A DNA stretch of 64,000 nt from Nostoc sp. XA010 (lineage in GTDB: Bacteria > Cyanobacteriota > Cyanobacteriia > Cyanobacteriales > Nostocaceae). Under the pieces are notes generated by a model. The model saw only the letters and a program-made list of their open reading frames with translations, did not search any database and had not been told where the DNA came from. The stretch covers positions 44,793-108,792 of the forward strand of contig NZ_JAIVFX010000019.1 in assembly GCF_020829625.1 (NCBI RefSeq), in the 5' to 3' direction. Of the stretch, positions 44,786 through 53,263 are shown in pieces (the stretch's first letter is position 1; each line of letters begins with the position of its first letter). The position numbers and the translations under genes were made by a program.

Positions 44786-46054
44786 TTAAGACCCTATTAA
44801 AACCCTATCCCGAATAGGAGATTGATAAATTTTAACTTCAGGAATTGGCACTACAAACTGTCCACCCCACTCGCCAATAAATGCCATTTGTTCCATAATT
44901 TCTTCCTTGAGATTCCAAGGCAATATTAGGAGATAATCTGGTTTGGTTTCGCGGATTTTATCTGGTGCAAAGATGGAAATATGAGTTCCAGGTAAAAATA
45001 AGCCCTGCTTGTAAGGATTGCAATCTACTGTGTAATCGATAAAATCTTTTCCAATCCCACAGTAATTGAACAATGTATTGCCTTTGGCTGGTGCGCCATA
45101 ACCAGCGATTGATTTACCTTCTGCTTTAGCTGTCAAGAGAAAATTTAATAGTTTGTGCTTTGTTTCTTTAACTTTTTCTCCAAATGTAATGTAAGTCTCC
45201 ATGCGATGCAGCCCGGCGGCAATTTCTTTAGCTTTCAAATCTTTAACTCGTTGACTAATGCTGAGATGAACAGCGTAGTCCTGTTTGGCATAAATTCTTA
45301 GTGAACCGCCATGAGTTGGTAATTCCTCTACATCAAAAAGTTGCAAGTTGTGCGCTGCAAAAATTTTTTCGATAGTCAGGAATGAAAAATAAGAAAAATG
45401 CTCGTGATAAATAGTATCAAACTGATTTTGTTCAATAAGCTGCAAAATGTGAGGAAACTCCATCGTCAAAATGCCATTGGGTTTGAGGATGAGTTTCATT
45501 CCAGCTATGAAATCATTTAAATCTGGTACATGAGCTAAAACATTATTACCTATCAAAAGGTCAGCCAGTTTTCCTTGTATCACTAGTTCTTTGGCAGTTT
45601 CAACTCCAAAAAACTTGTTAAGACTAGGAATGCCTTTGTCTTCAGCAACTTTAGCTATATTTGCTGCTGGTTCTATTCCTAAAACAGGGATTCCCTTTTC
45701 TCGAAAATATTGCAGGAGGTAGCCGTCGTTACTGGCAATTTCAATAACTTGATTATGACGATTAAAGCCAAACTTTTCTACCATCATCTCCGTGTAAGCC
45801 TTGGCATGTTTTAGCCAACTTACAGAGTAAGAAGAAAAATAAGCATAATCGCTGAAAATGTGATCTGGTGTTTCAAACTGTTCTAATTGAACTAAGAGAG
45901 TGTCTTCAGAAACATAAGCGTGGAGAGGATAAAACTTCTCTGCATTATTTAGCTGTTCTGTTGTCAAATAAGCATTGGCTAAAGGTGACATTCCCAGATC
46001 AATAAAGGTTTGGTACAGGGGTTGACCACTAAAACGACATTTTGCGATCGCCAT
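44786..46054 (-). CDS. Sugar C-methyltransferase (TylCIII/NovU-like three-domain SAM enzyme)
   Basis: The 422-residue protein has the three-part layout of nucleotide-sugar C-methyltransferases: a small N-terminal domain, a central SAM-binding domain with VIEIASNDGYLLQYF near residue 105, and a C-terminal domain with GYGAPAKGNTLFNYCGI near 315. Such enzymes add a branch methyl to a deoxysugar. In the N-terminal zinc-binding domain only the first Cys (CRFSG) is retained; the second position of CxxC is Gly-containing SG, and later Cys ligands are not visible, so zinc binding is doubtful. It is next to the epimerase and RfbF genes. Confidence 0.85.
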   Translation of the reverse strand: MAIAKCRFSGQPLYQTFIDLGMSPLANAYLTTEQLNNAEKFYPLHAYVSEDTLLVQLEQFETPDHIFSDYAYFSSYSVSWLKHAKAYTEMMVEKFGFNRHNQVIEIASNDGYLLQYFREKGIPVLGIEPAANIAKVAEDKGIPSLNKFFGVETAKELVIQGKLADLLIGNNVLAHVPDLNDFIAGMKLILKPNGILTMEFPHILQLIEQNQFDTIYHEHFSYFSFLTIEKIFAAHNLQLFDVEELPTHGGSLRIYAKQDYAVHLSISQRVKDLKAKEIAAGLHRMETYITFGEKVKETKHKLLNFLLTAKAEGKSIAGYGAPAKGNTLFNYCGIGKDFIDYTVDCNPYKQGLFLPGTHISIFAPDKIRETKPDYLLILPWNLKEEIMEQMAFIGEWGGQFVVPIPEVKIYQSPIRDRVLIGS

Positions 46055-46163
46055 AAATTTAACTCACTAATTGCAAATAATTTGATAGATGGGATAAGTC
46101 CGAATCAATGCTATTTGATTCGGAAACTTAGTTTATTTGTTCGCTACTGCTAGGCTAATCTAA

Positions 46164-47192
46164 CTACTTTTTATTCCAGAAAAAATCTTTGTCAATTTGC
46201 TCAGTACGAATCAGATACTCTAGTTGCCTTAAGCGGGTAAATCCTCTAAACAAGAAAGTATCTTCAGCCATGTGTATTTGACTGAATAAATCAAATAACT
46301 GCTGGGCGCCAAGTCGAGCATTCCAATCACACTTAAATCCAGGTAGGATTGTGTTGATTTTCTCGAAGGATACTCGATAGCTGCGGTTATCTGAACCGTT
46401 GTTACCAAAGGACAATTTACAATCTGGGAAAATATCAGCAACAATTTCTGCGATTTCTTTGACGCGATAATTATTTGCTGTATCTCCCACGTTGAAGATT
46501 TGGTTATGTACAATGTCTCGTGGTGCTTCCAAAGCGCAGACTATTGCTTTGCAAATATCCAGTGCATGGACTAATGGTCGCCAGGGTGTGCCATCACTGG
46601 TCATTTTGATTTGTTTGCTAGTCCATGCCAACCCTGCTAGGTTGTTTAAAACAATATCAAAGCGCATTCTGGGAGAAGCACCAAAGGCAGTTGCATTCCG
46701 CATAAAGGTGGGAGAGAAGTCATCGTCAGCCAGTGGTGTGACATCTCTTTCTACGAGAGTTTTGCATTCTGCGTAGGCTGTTTGGGGATTAACTGAGGAT
46801 TCTTCTGTAACATCACCTGCGGTAGCAACACCGTAGACGCTGCATGAAGACATGTATACAAAACGGCGCACACCCATAGCTTTAGCTAGGCTAGCTAGAC
46901 GAACTGAACCTATATGATTAATTTCGTAGGTAATATTAGGTGCTAATTGTCCGGCTGGGTCGTTGGATAGTTCTGCCATGTGGACTATGGCTTCAACACC
47001 TTCCAAATCATCAGGGGTGATGTTGCGAATATCTTTGTTGAGGGTTTTGGGTGTCACCCCATTAGCGTTGTACAACCAACCAACTTTATAGAAACCGGTA
47101 TCTAGACCGATAACTTCATGTCCTCGTTCAATTAACAGAGGGGGTAATAACGAACCAAGATAGCCTTCTGTTCCAGTTACTAATATTTTCAT
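46164..47192 (-). CDS. NAD-dependent epimerase/dehydratase (extended SDR)
   Basis: The 342-residue protein has the extended SDR layout with TGTEGYLGSLL near residues 6-16, the YAECK catalytic motif near 140 and a substrate-binding C-terminal part (DNRSYRVSFEKI near 270). It could act on CDP-glucose as a 4,6-dehydratase, epimerase or reductase. The RfbF and C-methyltransferase genes around it suggest a CDP-linked, C-methylated deoxysugar. The gene start has no strong ribosome binding site. Confidence 0.85.
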   Translation of the reverse strand: MKILVTGTEGYLGSLLPPLLIERGHEVIGLDTGFYKVGWLYNANGVTPKTLNKDIRNITPDDLEGVEAIVHMAELSNDPAGQLAPNITYEINHIGSVRLASLAKAMGVRRFVYMSSCSVYGVATAGDVTEESSVNPQTAYAECKTLVERDVTPLADDDFSPTFMRNATAFGASPRMRFDIVLNNLAGLAWTSKQIKMTSDGTPWRPLVHALDICKAIVCALEAPRDIVHNQIFNVGDTANNYRVKEIAEIVADIFPDCKLSFGNNGSDNRSYRVSFEKINTILPGFKCDWNARLGAQQLFDLFSQIHMAEDTFLFRGFTRLRQLEYLIRTEQIDKDFFWNKK

Positions 47193-47621
47193 TGTGGTTA
47201 ATGCCTTTGTATTGATGAGTTAAATTAGGGGCGCACAAATATTTGCCCTAAAGGGTGTTGCATTCAAGAGAGAACCGCTATATTTTTCGTTTGTATGCAA
47301 TTTGACCTCTCTCCAAACCTCCTCTCATAAGAAGAGAGAGGCTTTGAATCTTGCTCCCCAACGCCAGTAGGGAAGGGGTTGGGGGTTAGGTCATTGGACT
47401 CAACCCAGAAGTGCTATATATATCGGCTAACAGTCATTACATAGTTTGCCGACTAACCCATTGGGTAGCAGCACTCTATAGCGGTTCTTAATTGATGCAC
47501 TACACTTTTTTCTTGTGGGATGGGTATCTTACCCGTCTCTTGTATTTCCAGGCTGGAAAAGATGCCCACTATACAAGATTCATCCTTTTATTCAGCAGCC
47601 CGGAAGTAATAACTATGTTAT
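47193..47621. other. Repeat-bearing gap between the epimerase and LhgO genes
   Basis: The 429-base gap is large for this tightly packed island. It contains GAACCGCTATA (47272-47282) and its inverse TATAGCGGTTC (47477-47487), G/C-rich dispersed blocks at 47300-47400, and no convincing reading frame. A separate promoter for the genes from the epimerase onward may lie here. Confidence 0.55.
47272..47487. repeat. Inverted GAACCGCTATA / TATAGCGGTTC pair
   Basis: An 11-bp perfect inverted pair 216 bases apart. The same core occurs at the ends of the 2692-3010 element but there in the opposite orientation relative to the interior. This pair may be two independent copies facing outwards, so calling it one element is tentative. 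Confidence 0.4.
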
Positions 47622-48836
47622 CTATGCAGTTAGTGCAATATCTAGATGCGAAAGTTGGGGAATTTCTGCCACAAGCGCTTTACCGATTTCTAGAGAAGAT
47701 GTGGCCGCAGGAGAAGGAGCATTGCAAACATGAATGGAGTTTTGACCGGAAACAATCAAAAAGTCGTCTACAAGCTTGCCATCGTTCATTAAGGCTTGAG
47801 CGCGAACTCCTGCATGGGTGGGAACTAAATCTTCTGCTTGGACTTCGGGAATTAGTTTTTGCAAACTTCTGGTGAAGGCTGCTTTACTAAAGGAACGAAT
47901 AATTTCTTGAATCCCTTCATCAGCGTGTTTTGCTGCCAATTTCCAAAAACCAGGATAGGTAATGACTTCAAGAAAATCCCGTAAGTCAAAGTCGGTTTTT
48001 TTGTAACCTTCGCGCTTGAGTGACAGCACCGCGTTTGGCCCTGCATGGACGCTACCATCAATCATCCGGGTAAAGTGAACACCCAAGAAGGGAAAATCTG
48101 GATTGGGAACTGGGTAAATTAGTGTTTTGACCAGATAACGTTTTTCTGGAGTGAGTTCGTAATATTCTCCCCGGAATGGAACAATTTTTGCTTGGGGTTC
48201 AACTTGACCTAATTTGGCGGTGCGATCGCTATGCAATCCAGTACAATTAATTACAAAGCGGGTTTCAAAGCTACCCTTGTTTGTTTGTAATACCTGATTT
48301 TTTCCACTTGGGGAGATTTTCAAAACTTTTGTATTCAGGTGTAAATCCCCGCCCTGCTGTTGAATTAGCTGGGCATATTTCAAACAAACTTGCTTGTAAT
48401 TAACAATACCAGTTGAGAATACCCGAAGTCCACCTACACATTTTACATGAGGTTCAACTTCCCTGACTTCTTCGGGACTAATTCTCTTAACTTCTATGCC
48501 ATTGTCTAAGCCGCGTTTGTAGAGATTTTCTAAGCGTGGTAGCTCTTGTTCTTCAGTTGCAACAATGACCTTACCACAAACTTCATGCTCAATTCCATGC
48601 TCTTGACAAAACTCTACCATAGAGCGAGAACCGTCACGACAAAATTTAGCTTTGAAACTCCCTGGCTTGTAGTAAATACCAGAATGAATTACACCGCTAT
48701 TATTGCCGGTTTGGTGAAATGCCCATTGACTCTCTTTTTCTACTACTAAAATACGAGCATTGGGATAGCGTTCTCCTAAAGCCAGCGCTGTAGAAAGCCC
48801 AACTATTCCCCCACCTATAATTGCAAAATCATACAT
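47622..48836 (-). CDS. lhgO: L-2-hydroxyglutarate oxidase family FAD enzyme
   Basis: The 404-residue protein fits LhgO/DAO-type FAD oxidases, which oxidise L-2-hydroxyglutarate to 2-oxoglutarate. It has the N-terminal FAD motif IIGGGIVGLSTAL at residues 6-18, HQTGNNSGVIHSGIYY near 41 and the C-terminal VSGQNSIHVCNAPSPAATSSL near 370. The family is clear; why it sits among sugar-nucleotide genes is not. It lies 110 bases downstream of rfbF, separated by a heptamer repeat. Confidence 0.85.
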   Translation of the reverse strand: MYDFAIIGGGIVGLSTALALGERYPNARILVVEKESQWAFHQTGNNSGVIHSGIYYKPGSFKAKFCRDGSRSMVEFCQEHGIEHEVCGKVIVATEEQELPRLENLYKRGLDNGIEVKRISPEEVREVEPHVKCVGGLRVFSTGIVNYKQVCLKYAQLIQQQGGDLHLNTKVLKISPSGKNQVLQTNKGSFETRFVINCTGLHSDRTAKLGQVEPQAKIVPFRGEYYELTPEKRYLVKTLIYPVPNPDFPFLGVHFTRMIDGSVHAGPNAVLSLKREGYKKTDFDLRDFLEVITYPGFWKLAAKHADEGIQEIIRSFSKAAFTRSLQKLIPEVQAEDLVPTHAGVRAQALMNDGKLVDDFLIVSGQNSIHVCNAPSPAATSSLEIGKALVAEIPQLSHLDIALTA

Positions 48837-48880
48837 TTGGATTATTGTACTTCAAATTACAGTAAATTTATAAAATTGGG

Positions 48881-48940
48881 AGTGGGGAGTGGGGAATGGG
48901 GAGTTAAAATTTATAACTCCTAACTCCTAACTCCTAACTC
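48881..48940. repeat. Heptamer tandem repeat (STRR type) between rfbF and lhgO
   Basis: The gap contains GGGGAGT units followed by about four copies of AACTCCT at 48915-48940. GGGGAGTTA on the left can pair with TAACTCC on the right. It resembles the short tandem heptamers known in heterocystous cyanobacteria. Confidence 0.65.
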
Positions 48941-48945
48941 TCTTT

Positions 48946-49719
48946 CTACCATACCTTCCAAGGGGCTTGAGTGCTTTTCCATAGCCCCTCTAGGTAGTTT
49001 TTATCGCGTAAAGTATCCATAGGTTGCCAAAAACCATCATGTTTGAAAGCCGATAGTTGTTCCATATCAGCTAGCTTTTCTAATGGCTCTTGCTCCCACA
49101 CGGTAGAGTCATCAGCAATCAAATTGATTACTTCTGGTTCTAACACAAAATAACCGCCATTAATCCAAGCTCCATCACCTTCAGGTTTCTCTCGAAAGCT
49201 GGTGATTTTAGTTTGCTCATATCCTAAAGAAATAGCCCCGAAACGTCCGGCTGGTTGAACGGCTGTAAGTGTTCCTAATGTCTTTTGTTCTTTATGAAAT
49301 TTAACTAGCTCAGTGATATTAATATTACTTACACCATCACCATAAGTAAAGCAAAAAGTCTCATTACCAAGATGTTCACTGATTCGCTTTAAGCGTCCGC
49401 CTGTCATTGTATTATCACCCGTATTTACTAAGGTGACACGCCAGGGTTCAGCATAACCAGAATGCACGTTCATCTGGTTAAATCGCATGTCAAAGGTAAC
49501 ATCTGACATGTGTAAGAAGTAGTTAGCAAAATACTCCTTAATTATGTAACCTTTGTAACCGCAACAAATAATGAAGTCATTAATGCCGTGAGCAGAGTAA
49601 GTTTTCATTATGTGCCAGAGAATTGGCTTACCACCAATTTCAACCATCGGCTTGGGTCTGATACTAGTTTCTTCACTGAGGCGTGTACCAAGTCCTCCAG
49701 CCAAAATCACCGCTTTCAT
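48946..49719 (-). CDS. rfbF: Glucose-1-phosphate cytidylyltransferase
   Basis: RfbF converts glucose 1-phosphate and CTP to CDP-glucose, the entry to CDP-linked deoxysugars. The 257-residue length equals the family norm. Key blocks are the N-terminal nucleotide motif MKAVILAGGLGTRLSEE, RPKPMVEIGGKPILWHIM near 24, and TYGDGVSN near 130, whose Asp helps bind metal. The frame extends to 49788, but the ATG at 49719 starts the conserved domain and has GAGG ten bases upstream, so it is used. It is the first gene of the minus-strand island. Confidence 0.93.
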   Translation of the reverse strand: MKAVILAGGLGTRLSEETSIRPKPMVEIGGKPILWHIMKTYSAHGINDFIICCGYKGYIIKEYFANYFLHMSDVTFDMRFNQMNVHSGYAEPWRVTLVNTGDNTMTGGRLKRISEHLGNETFCFTYGDGVSNINITELVKFHKEQKTLGTLTAVQPAGRFGAISLGYEQTKITSFREKPEGDGAWINGGYFVLEPEVINLIADDSTVWEQEPLEKLADMEQLSAFKHDGFWQPMDTLRDKNYLEGLWKSTQAPWKVW

Positions 49720-50202
49720 GCAATTACCTCGGAGATTTGTAGGGATATAATTATTTGACCGTGCCAATTTTAGATTCTGGATTTGCAATTTGGGATTAAT
49801 GCTCGAATGTCACGAGCCTATGAGTAGATTTGCTCTGCCTATTTTCATAGCGGGGCATGTATCAAGAAACTCTTTTAATCGAAAATCCAAAATCTAAAAT
49901 CCAAAATTGTTTGACTTTATCGACATGAAGAGGATGCACTTAGATAGAGAAAAATTGTTTTCTTTTTTCTTTTTCTACGTCAATAATCTAACTGTTATTT
50001 TCGGTGAAATCATGAAGGAAATATAAATTAAAATCTTTTCTATATAAAAGCTCTATGAATATCTAGAAATAGGAAAATAAATTACTCTTTTAAATAAAAA
50101 TGTTACCCAATAAATAACTAGGGTTAGCGGACGCTAACCCTAATCAGGCTTGATTTCTGAAATTCAAACCAATAATATGCCAGTAAAAAAACTTACTTGT
50201 TT
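49720..50202. other. Intergenic region upstream of rfbF, island boundary
   Basis: This 483-base AT-rich gap separates the TerY-P-like operon from the HEP-type island, both on the minus strand. It probably carries the island's upstream promoter. It includes a TCCAAAATCTAAAATCCAAAA dispersed repeat at 49878-49900 and the hairpin at 50119-50142. No reading frame is convincing. Confidence 0.55.
50119..50142 (-). terminator. Hairpin after the kinase gene, probable terminator
   Basis: TAGGGTTAGCG (50119-50129) pairs perfectly with CGCTAACCCTA (50132-50142) around a two-base loop. It lies 60 bases downstream of the kinase stop. On the minus strand it is followed by GTTATTTATT, T-rich but not a pure T run. 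It would separate the triad operon from rfbF. Confidence 0.5.
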
Positions 50203-52371
50203 TTAGTTAGTTTTTTCCACATTACTTGAAGTGTTGAATAAAGGGTCACATTTGTTTTCTATGACTACACACATGTTACTGAGTGCTTGCTGATAATTAT
50301 CCATATCATCTTGCTCAAGGAAGAATTTGGCAGATGCCTGTATATCCTCGACAGCTTTCGCCTGATTTTTGTTAGATTCACTACCGCCATACTGTGCTAG
50401 TTCATAGCGAACCATGCCTCGTTTGAGATACACTTTTGCTAGTTTGGGGCTGATAGCTAATGCTTGGTTAAAGTCAGCGATCGCTTGATTATATTCTTGC
50501 TCATAATTGCTGCTATATTGAGCAATTTGATAATAGACAACACCGCGTTGAAAGTAAGCTTCTGCTTTGGATACATTAAGTTTTATGGCATGAGTAAAAT
50601 CTGTGATCGCTCTTTTGTAAGCTTGTTGAGATTCACCGCTATATTTAGCCATTTGGGTGCGGACAATCCCGCGTCTGATATAAGCTTCAATTTCATTACT
50701 ATCGAGACCAATGGCGCGATTATAGTCTGCGATCGCTAGGTTATACTCTAGATCGGGATCGTTGCTATATTCGGCGAGCATATAGCGGGCATTACCCCGA
50801 TTCACAAGAGCTTTGGTTTGATTGGGATTGATTTTGAGAGCTTGGCTATAATCTACAACTGCTCCTTCGTAGTCTTTCATGTTATAGCGAGCATTGCCAC
50901 GATTTACAATAGCTCTGGCATGTGTCGGTTCTTGTTCAATTGCTCCGGTAAAGCTGGCAATTGCTTTTTCATAATCCCGGTCTTTGTAAGCAGTATAACC
51001 TTGCTGATAGTAATCAGCGAAGCTGAGTTTGTTATTTGTCTGGCGAGACTTCAGTGTTTGTTGAGTGTAAGCATTTTGGGTAACTAACGGCTGAGTAAAT
51101 TTAATCATTACATCCGCATATCCCAATAAACCAAAACCCAGCAAGCAACAAATAATCGGGTACAACTTTGACTTCTTGGAAGGTTTATAAGATGCACCGC
51201 TTGGGGTAATTACTGGTTGCCAATAATTAGCTGAGTGCGGTGACATGGTTCGCTGTGGAAAATGCGGTGTCTGGGTGTAGTGCTTTTTCCGTTTGATTCG
51301 CGGTTGGAGATGTTCTCTAGCTTCTATAGCCCGATGTGATGGGAAGGGGTCGCGTCCGCCTAATCGCACAGTACGTTCACACCAGGGACAGCTACGCATG
51401 TGGTTGTTGTAGCGATGCTGAGGATTTGTCGTGCAGGTAATCAGGGAATCTTCGGCTTCAGCAATAGCCGATAGCCAAGCCTGGGCACTGGGGCGCAGCT
51501 GTGGGTTGTTGTGACCGTCTTCAAAACAACGGACAAATAGTTCTTGTAGGCTGGGATGAAGAATTTCCCAAGCGGGTGCAATGGGTGTAGGAAGGTAGGG
51601 TACGTAGCGCTTTTGGCTGTAAGTAAAATGACCCGATGCAATGCGGGCTTCGTAAGGCGGTGGCTCAATAGCGCCTTGAAAAATCCCCGAAAATGGGTGC
51701 GTGCCTTCCATTAAGAGTTGAAATACCAGCACCGCTAACCCAAATAAATCGTGAGAAATTTCGCGATCGTGCTGGGCAAAAGTTTTATTCTGTAGTTCTG
51801 GTGGGGTAAACTCTGGTTTCCCAACTGGGCAGCGATAAAGAAGATTGCTGCTTGGGTCAAGTACTTGGAAGGAGTCTGTATCTATCAAAGTCACCAGTGC
51901 TGTGTCACTGACGAGGATATTTGACTCATTCACATCACCAATACAATATCCACTAGCGTGTAAAGCGGCAAAAGCTGCCGCCAAGTTACGAGCCGTGCGG
52001 AGCAGGTACTGATAGTTGAATAGGGGGCAGTGTTGGCGACGGGTTCTGGGGTTGTAAAAGTCGATGATTGGACGCATCCCCTGAATGCGTGGCATCAAAA
52101 AGCCAAGGATGATATTTTTGCCATCTGCCGCCCGTAATAAATCCTCTGGCCAAGCGATAGAGATATGCCCTAAACTCGCCGTAGGGTTTTCTGGCGGGTT
52201 AGCAAGCATCGCCTGGAGTTTATCAGCATGAGCAGTCGTTGGCTTGTGGTAAATCTTTGCCACCAAGTTGTTATCGGATGGCACTGCATAAACACAAGCT
52301 TCACCGCCACGTCCCAAACTGACATTGAGACTGAGGATTTCTTTTCTAGGGGAACAACGTAGTACCTGCAT
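50203..52371 (-). CDS. Protein kinase with zinc knuckle, membrane segment and TPR repeats (TerY-P triad kinase)
   Basis: The 722-residue protein combines three parts. Residues 1-330 form an atypical protein kinase domain with glycine loop GRGGEACVY (about 20-28), lysine in VAKIYHK, catalytic loop CIGDVNESN near 145 (HRD replaced by IGD) and DTDSF for DFG. Residues 310-335 hold a Cys/His cluster ending in CPWC, a likely zinc knuckle of the kind found in TerY-P kinases. A membrane helix lies near 400-415, followed by at least five TPR units from about 440 to 690. The vWA and PP2C genes lie directly upstream on the same strand. Confidence 0.82.
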   Translation of the reverse strand: MQVLRCSPRKEILSLNVSLGRGGEACVYAVPSDNNLVAKIYHKPTTAHADKLQAMLANPPENPTASLGHISIAWPEDLLRAADGKNIILGFLMPRIQGMRPIIDFYNPRTRRQHCPLFNYQYLLRTARNLAAAFAALHASGYCIGDVNESNILVSDTALVTLIDTDSFQVLDPSSNLLYRCPVGKPEFTPPELQNKTFAQHDREISHDLFGLAVLVFQLLMEGTHPFSGIFQGAIEPPPYEARIASGHFTYSQKRYVPYLPTPIAPAWEILHPSLQELFVRCFEDGHNNPQLRPSAQAWLSAIAEAEDSLITCTTNPQHRYNNHMRSCPWCERTVRLGGRDPFPSHRAIEAREHLQPRIKRKKHYTQTPHFPQRTMSPHSANYWQPVITPSGASYKPSKKSKLYPIICCLLGFGLLGYADVMIKFTQPLVTQNAYTQQTLKSRQTNNKLSFADYYQQGYTAYKDRDYEKAIASFTGAIEQEPTHARAIVNRGNARYNMKDYEGAVVDYSQALKINPNQTKALVNRGNARYMLAEYSNDPDLEYNLAIADYNRAIGLDSNEIEAYIRRGIVRTQMAKYSGESQQAYKRAITDFTHAIKLNVSKAEAYFQRGVVYYQIAQYSSNYEQEYNQAIADFNQALAISPKLAKVYLKRGMVRYELAQYGGSESNKNQAKAVEDIQASAKFFLEQDDMDNYQQALSNMCVVIENKCDPLFNTSSNVEKTN

Positions 52372-52427
52372 AATGAAATTACCGCTAACGGAGTTATTGT
52401 AAGATGTGAAACCTGTAAATTTTTTGC

Positions 52428-53210
52428 TTATGAGTTGTTGAATGCAGCTATAATGAGTGTCAAATCATCATCAGTGCGTTGCGTAATCCGTTCTGAGCGT
52501 AAAAACTTTACCAACTGCTCCTTCGCTTCTGTCTTATCCTCCGCATTAGCTACAAATTCAAACAGGGGAAAAAAGAAGGGTTTGTGAGGTTCGCCAACAA
52601 CCATATTCAAAGCCAGCATTTGTAGTCCGTCGGTGATGATGCCAACATTTACTATGTCTGTGCGCCAGACTTTTATCTGCGCTGTATCTAAGGCAGTAGG
52701 AGAAGTTAAAAAAGTTGTTTCGTTGATGTATTCGCCGCTATCAGGTATGGTAAGTGCCAGGAGGTTGCCCATGCTATCTTTTGCCACTGCCAAACCATCA
52801 CCTATTTGCATTACAGCCACAACTTCTGGTGTGGCAAGCATCACAATTAAGGTAGTGGCTAAATCTTGAGGCTGTTTGTCACAACTAGCTGCCTCATCAT
52901 CCACAGCTTTTTTGGCGGCTAATATGGCATCATTTAAGAGCGATCGTACCAATGCATCATCAGTCAAACTTTTCCGAGTGAGTCCAATGGTTGAAATGTT
53001 TTCTATTGCTGTCTCTACAGCAATCATCGCTCCCACTTTCCCAAGGCTAGCAGAACCCGCCCCATCTGCTGCGGCCGCCACTAAAACGTTATCTGATAAT
53101 ACCTGCCAGTGATGAGCATCTTGGCATAACTGATTGTTTTTTAAGTGACTTGTACCACATACAGACGCAGCCACAATCCGCCATTGAGCAATCTGTTTTG
53201 ATATGTTCAT
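52428..53210 (-). CDS. PP2C-family protein phosphatase (triad member)
   Basis: The 260-residue protein is a PP2C-type Ser/Thr phosphatase. Metal-binding residues are in AAADGAGSASLGKVGA near residue 46 and in QIGDGLAVA near 137; a later aspartate in TDDDLTLIIAAF near 245 completes the usual set. It would reverse phosphorylation by the neighbouring kinase. Gaps of 53 bases to the vWA gene and 56 to the kinase gene suggest one transcript. The product is cytoplasmic. Confidence 0.85.
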   Translation of the reverse strand: MNISKQIAQWRIVAASVCGTSHLKNNQLCQDAHHWQVLSDNVLVAAAADGAGSASLGKVGAMIAVETAIENISTIGLTRKSLTDDALVRSLLNDAILAAKKAVDDEAASCDKQPQDLATTLIVMLATPEVVAVMQIGDGLAVAKDSMGNLLALTIPDSGEYINETTFLTSPTALDTAQIKVWRTDIVNVGIITDGLQMLALNMVVGEPHKPFFFPLFEFVANAEDKTEAKEQLVKFLRSERITQRTDDDLTLIIAAFNNS

Positions 53211-53263
53211 AGATTTTTTTTCCAGCAGCTAGCTGTGTAAACATCAAGCTGCGATTTTTTTTA

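Noticed and set aside
47492..47875. 127-codon plus-strand frame overlapping the LhgO gene end
   Set aside because: Antisense to the conserved FAD-binding C-terminus of the oxidase and without a domain; a shadow frame.
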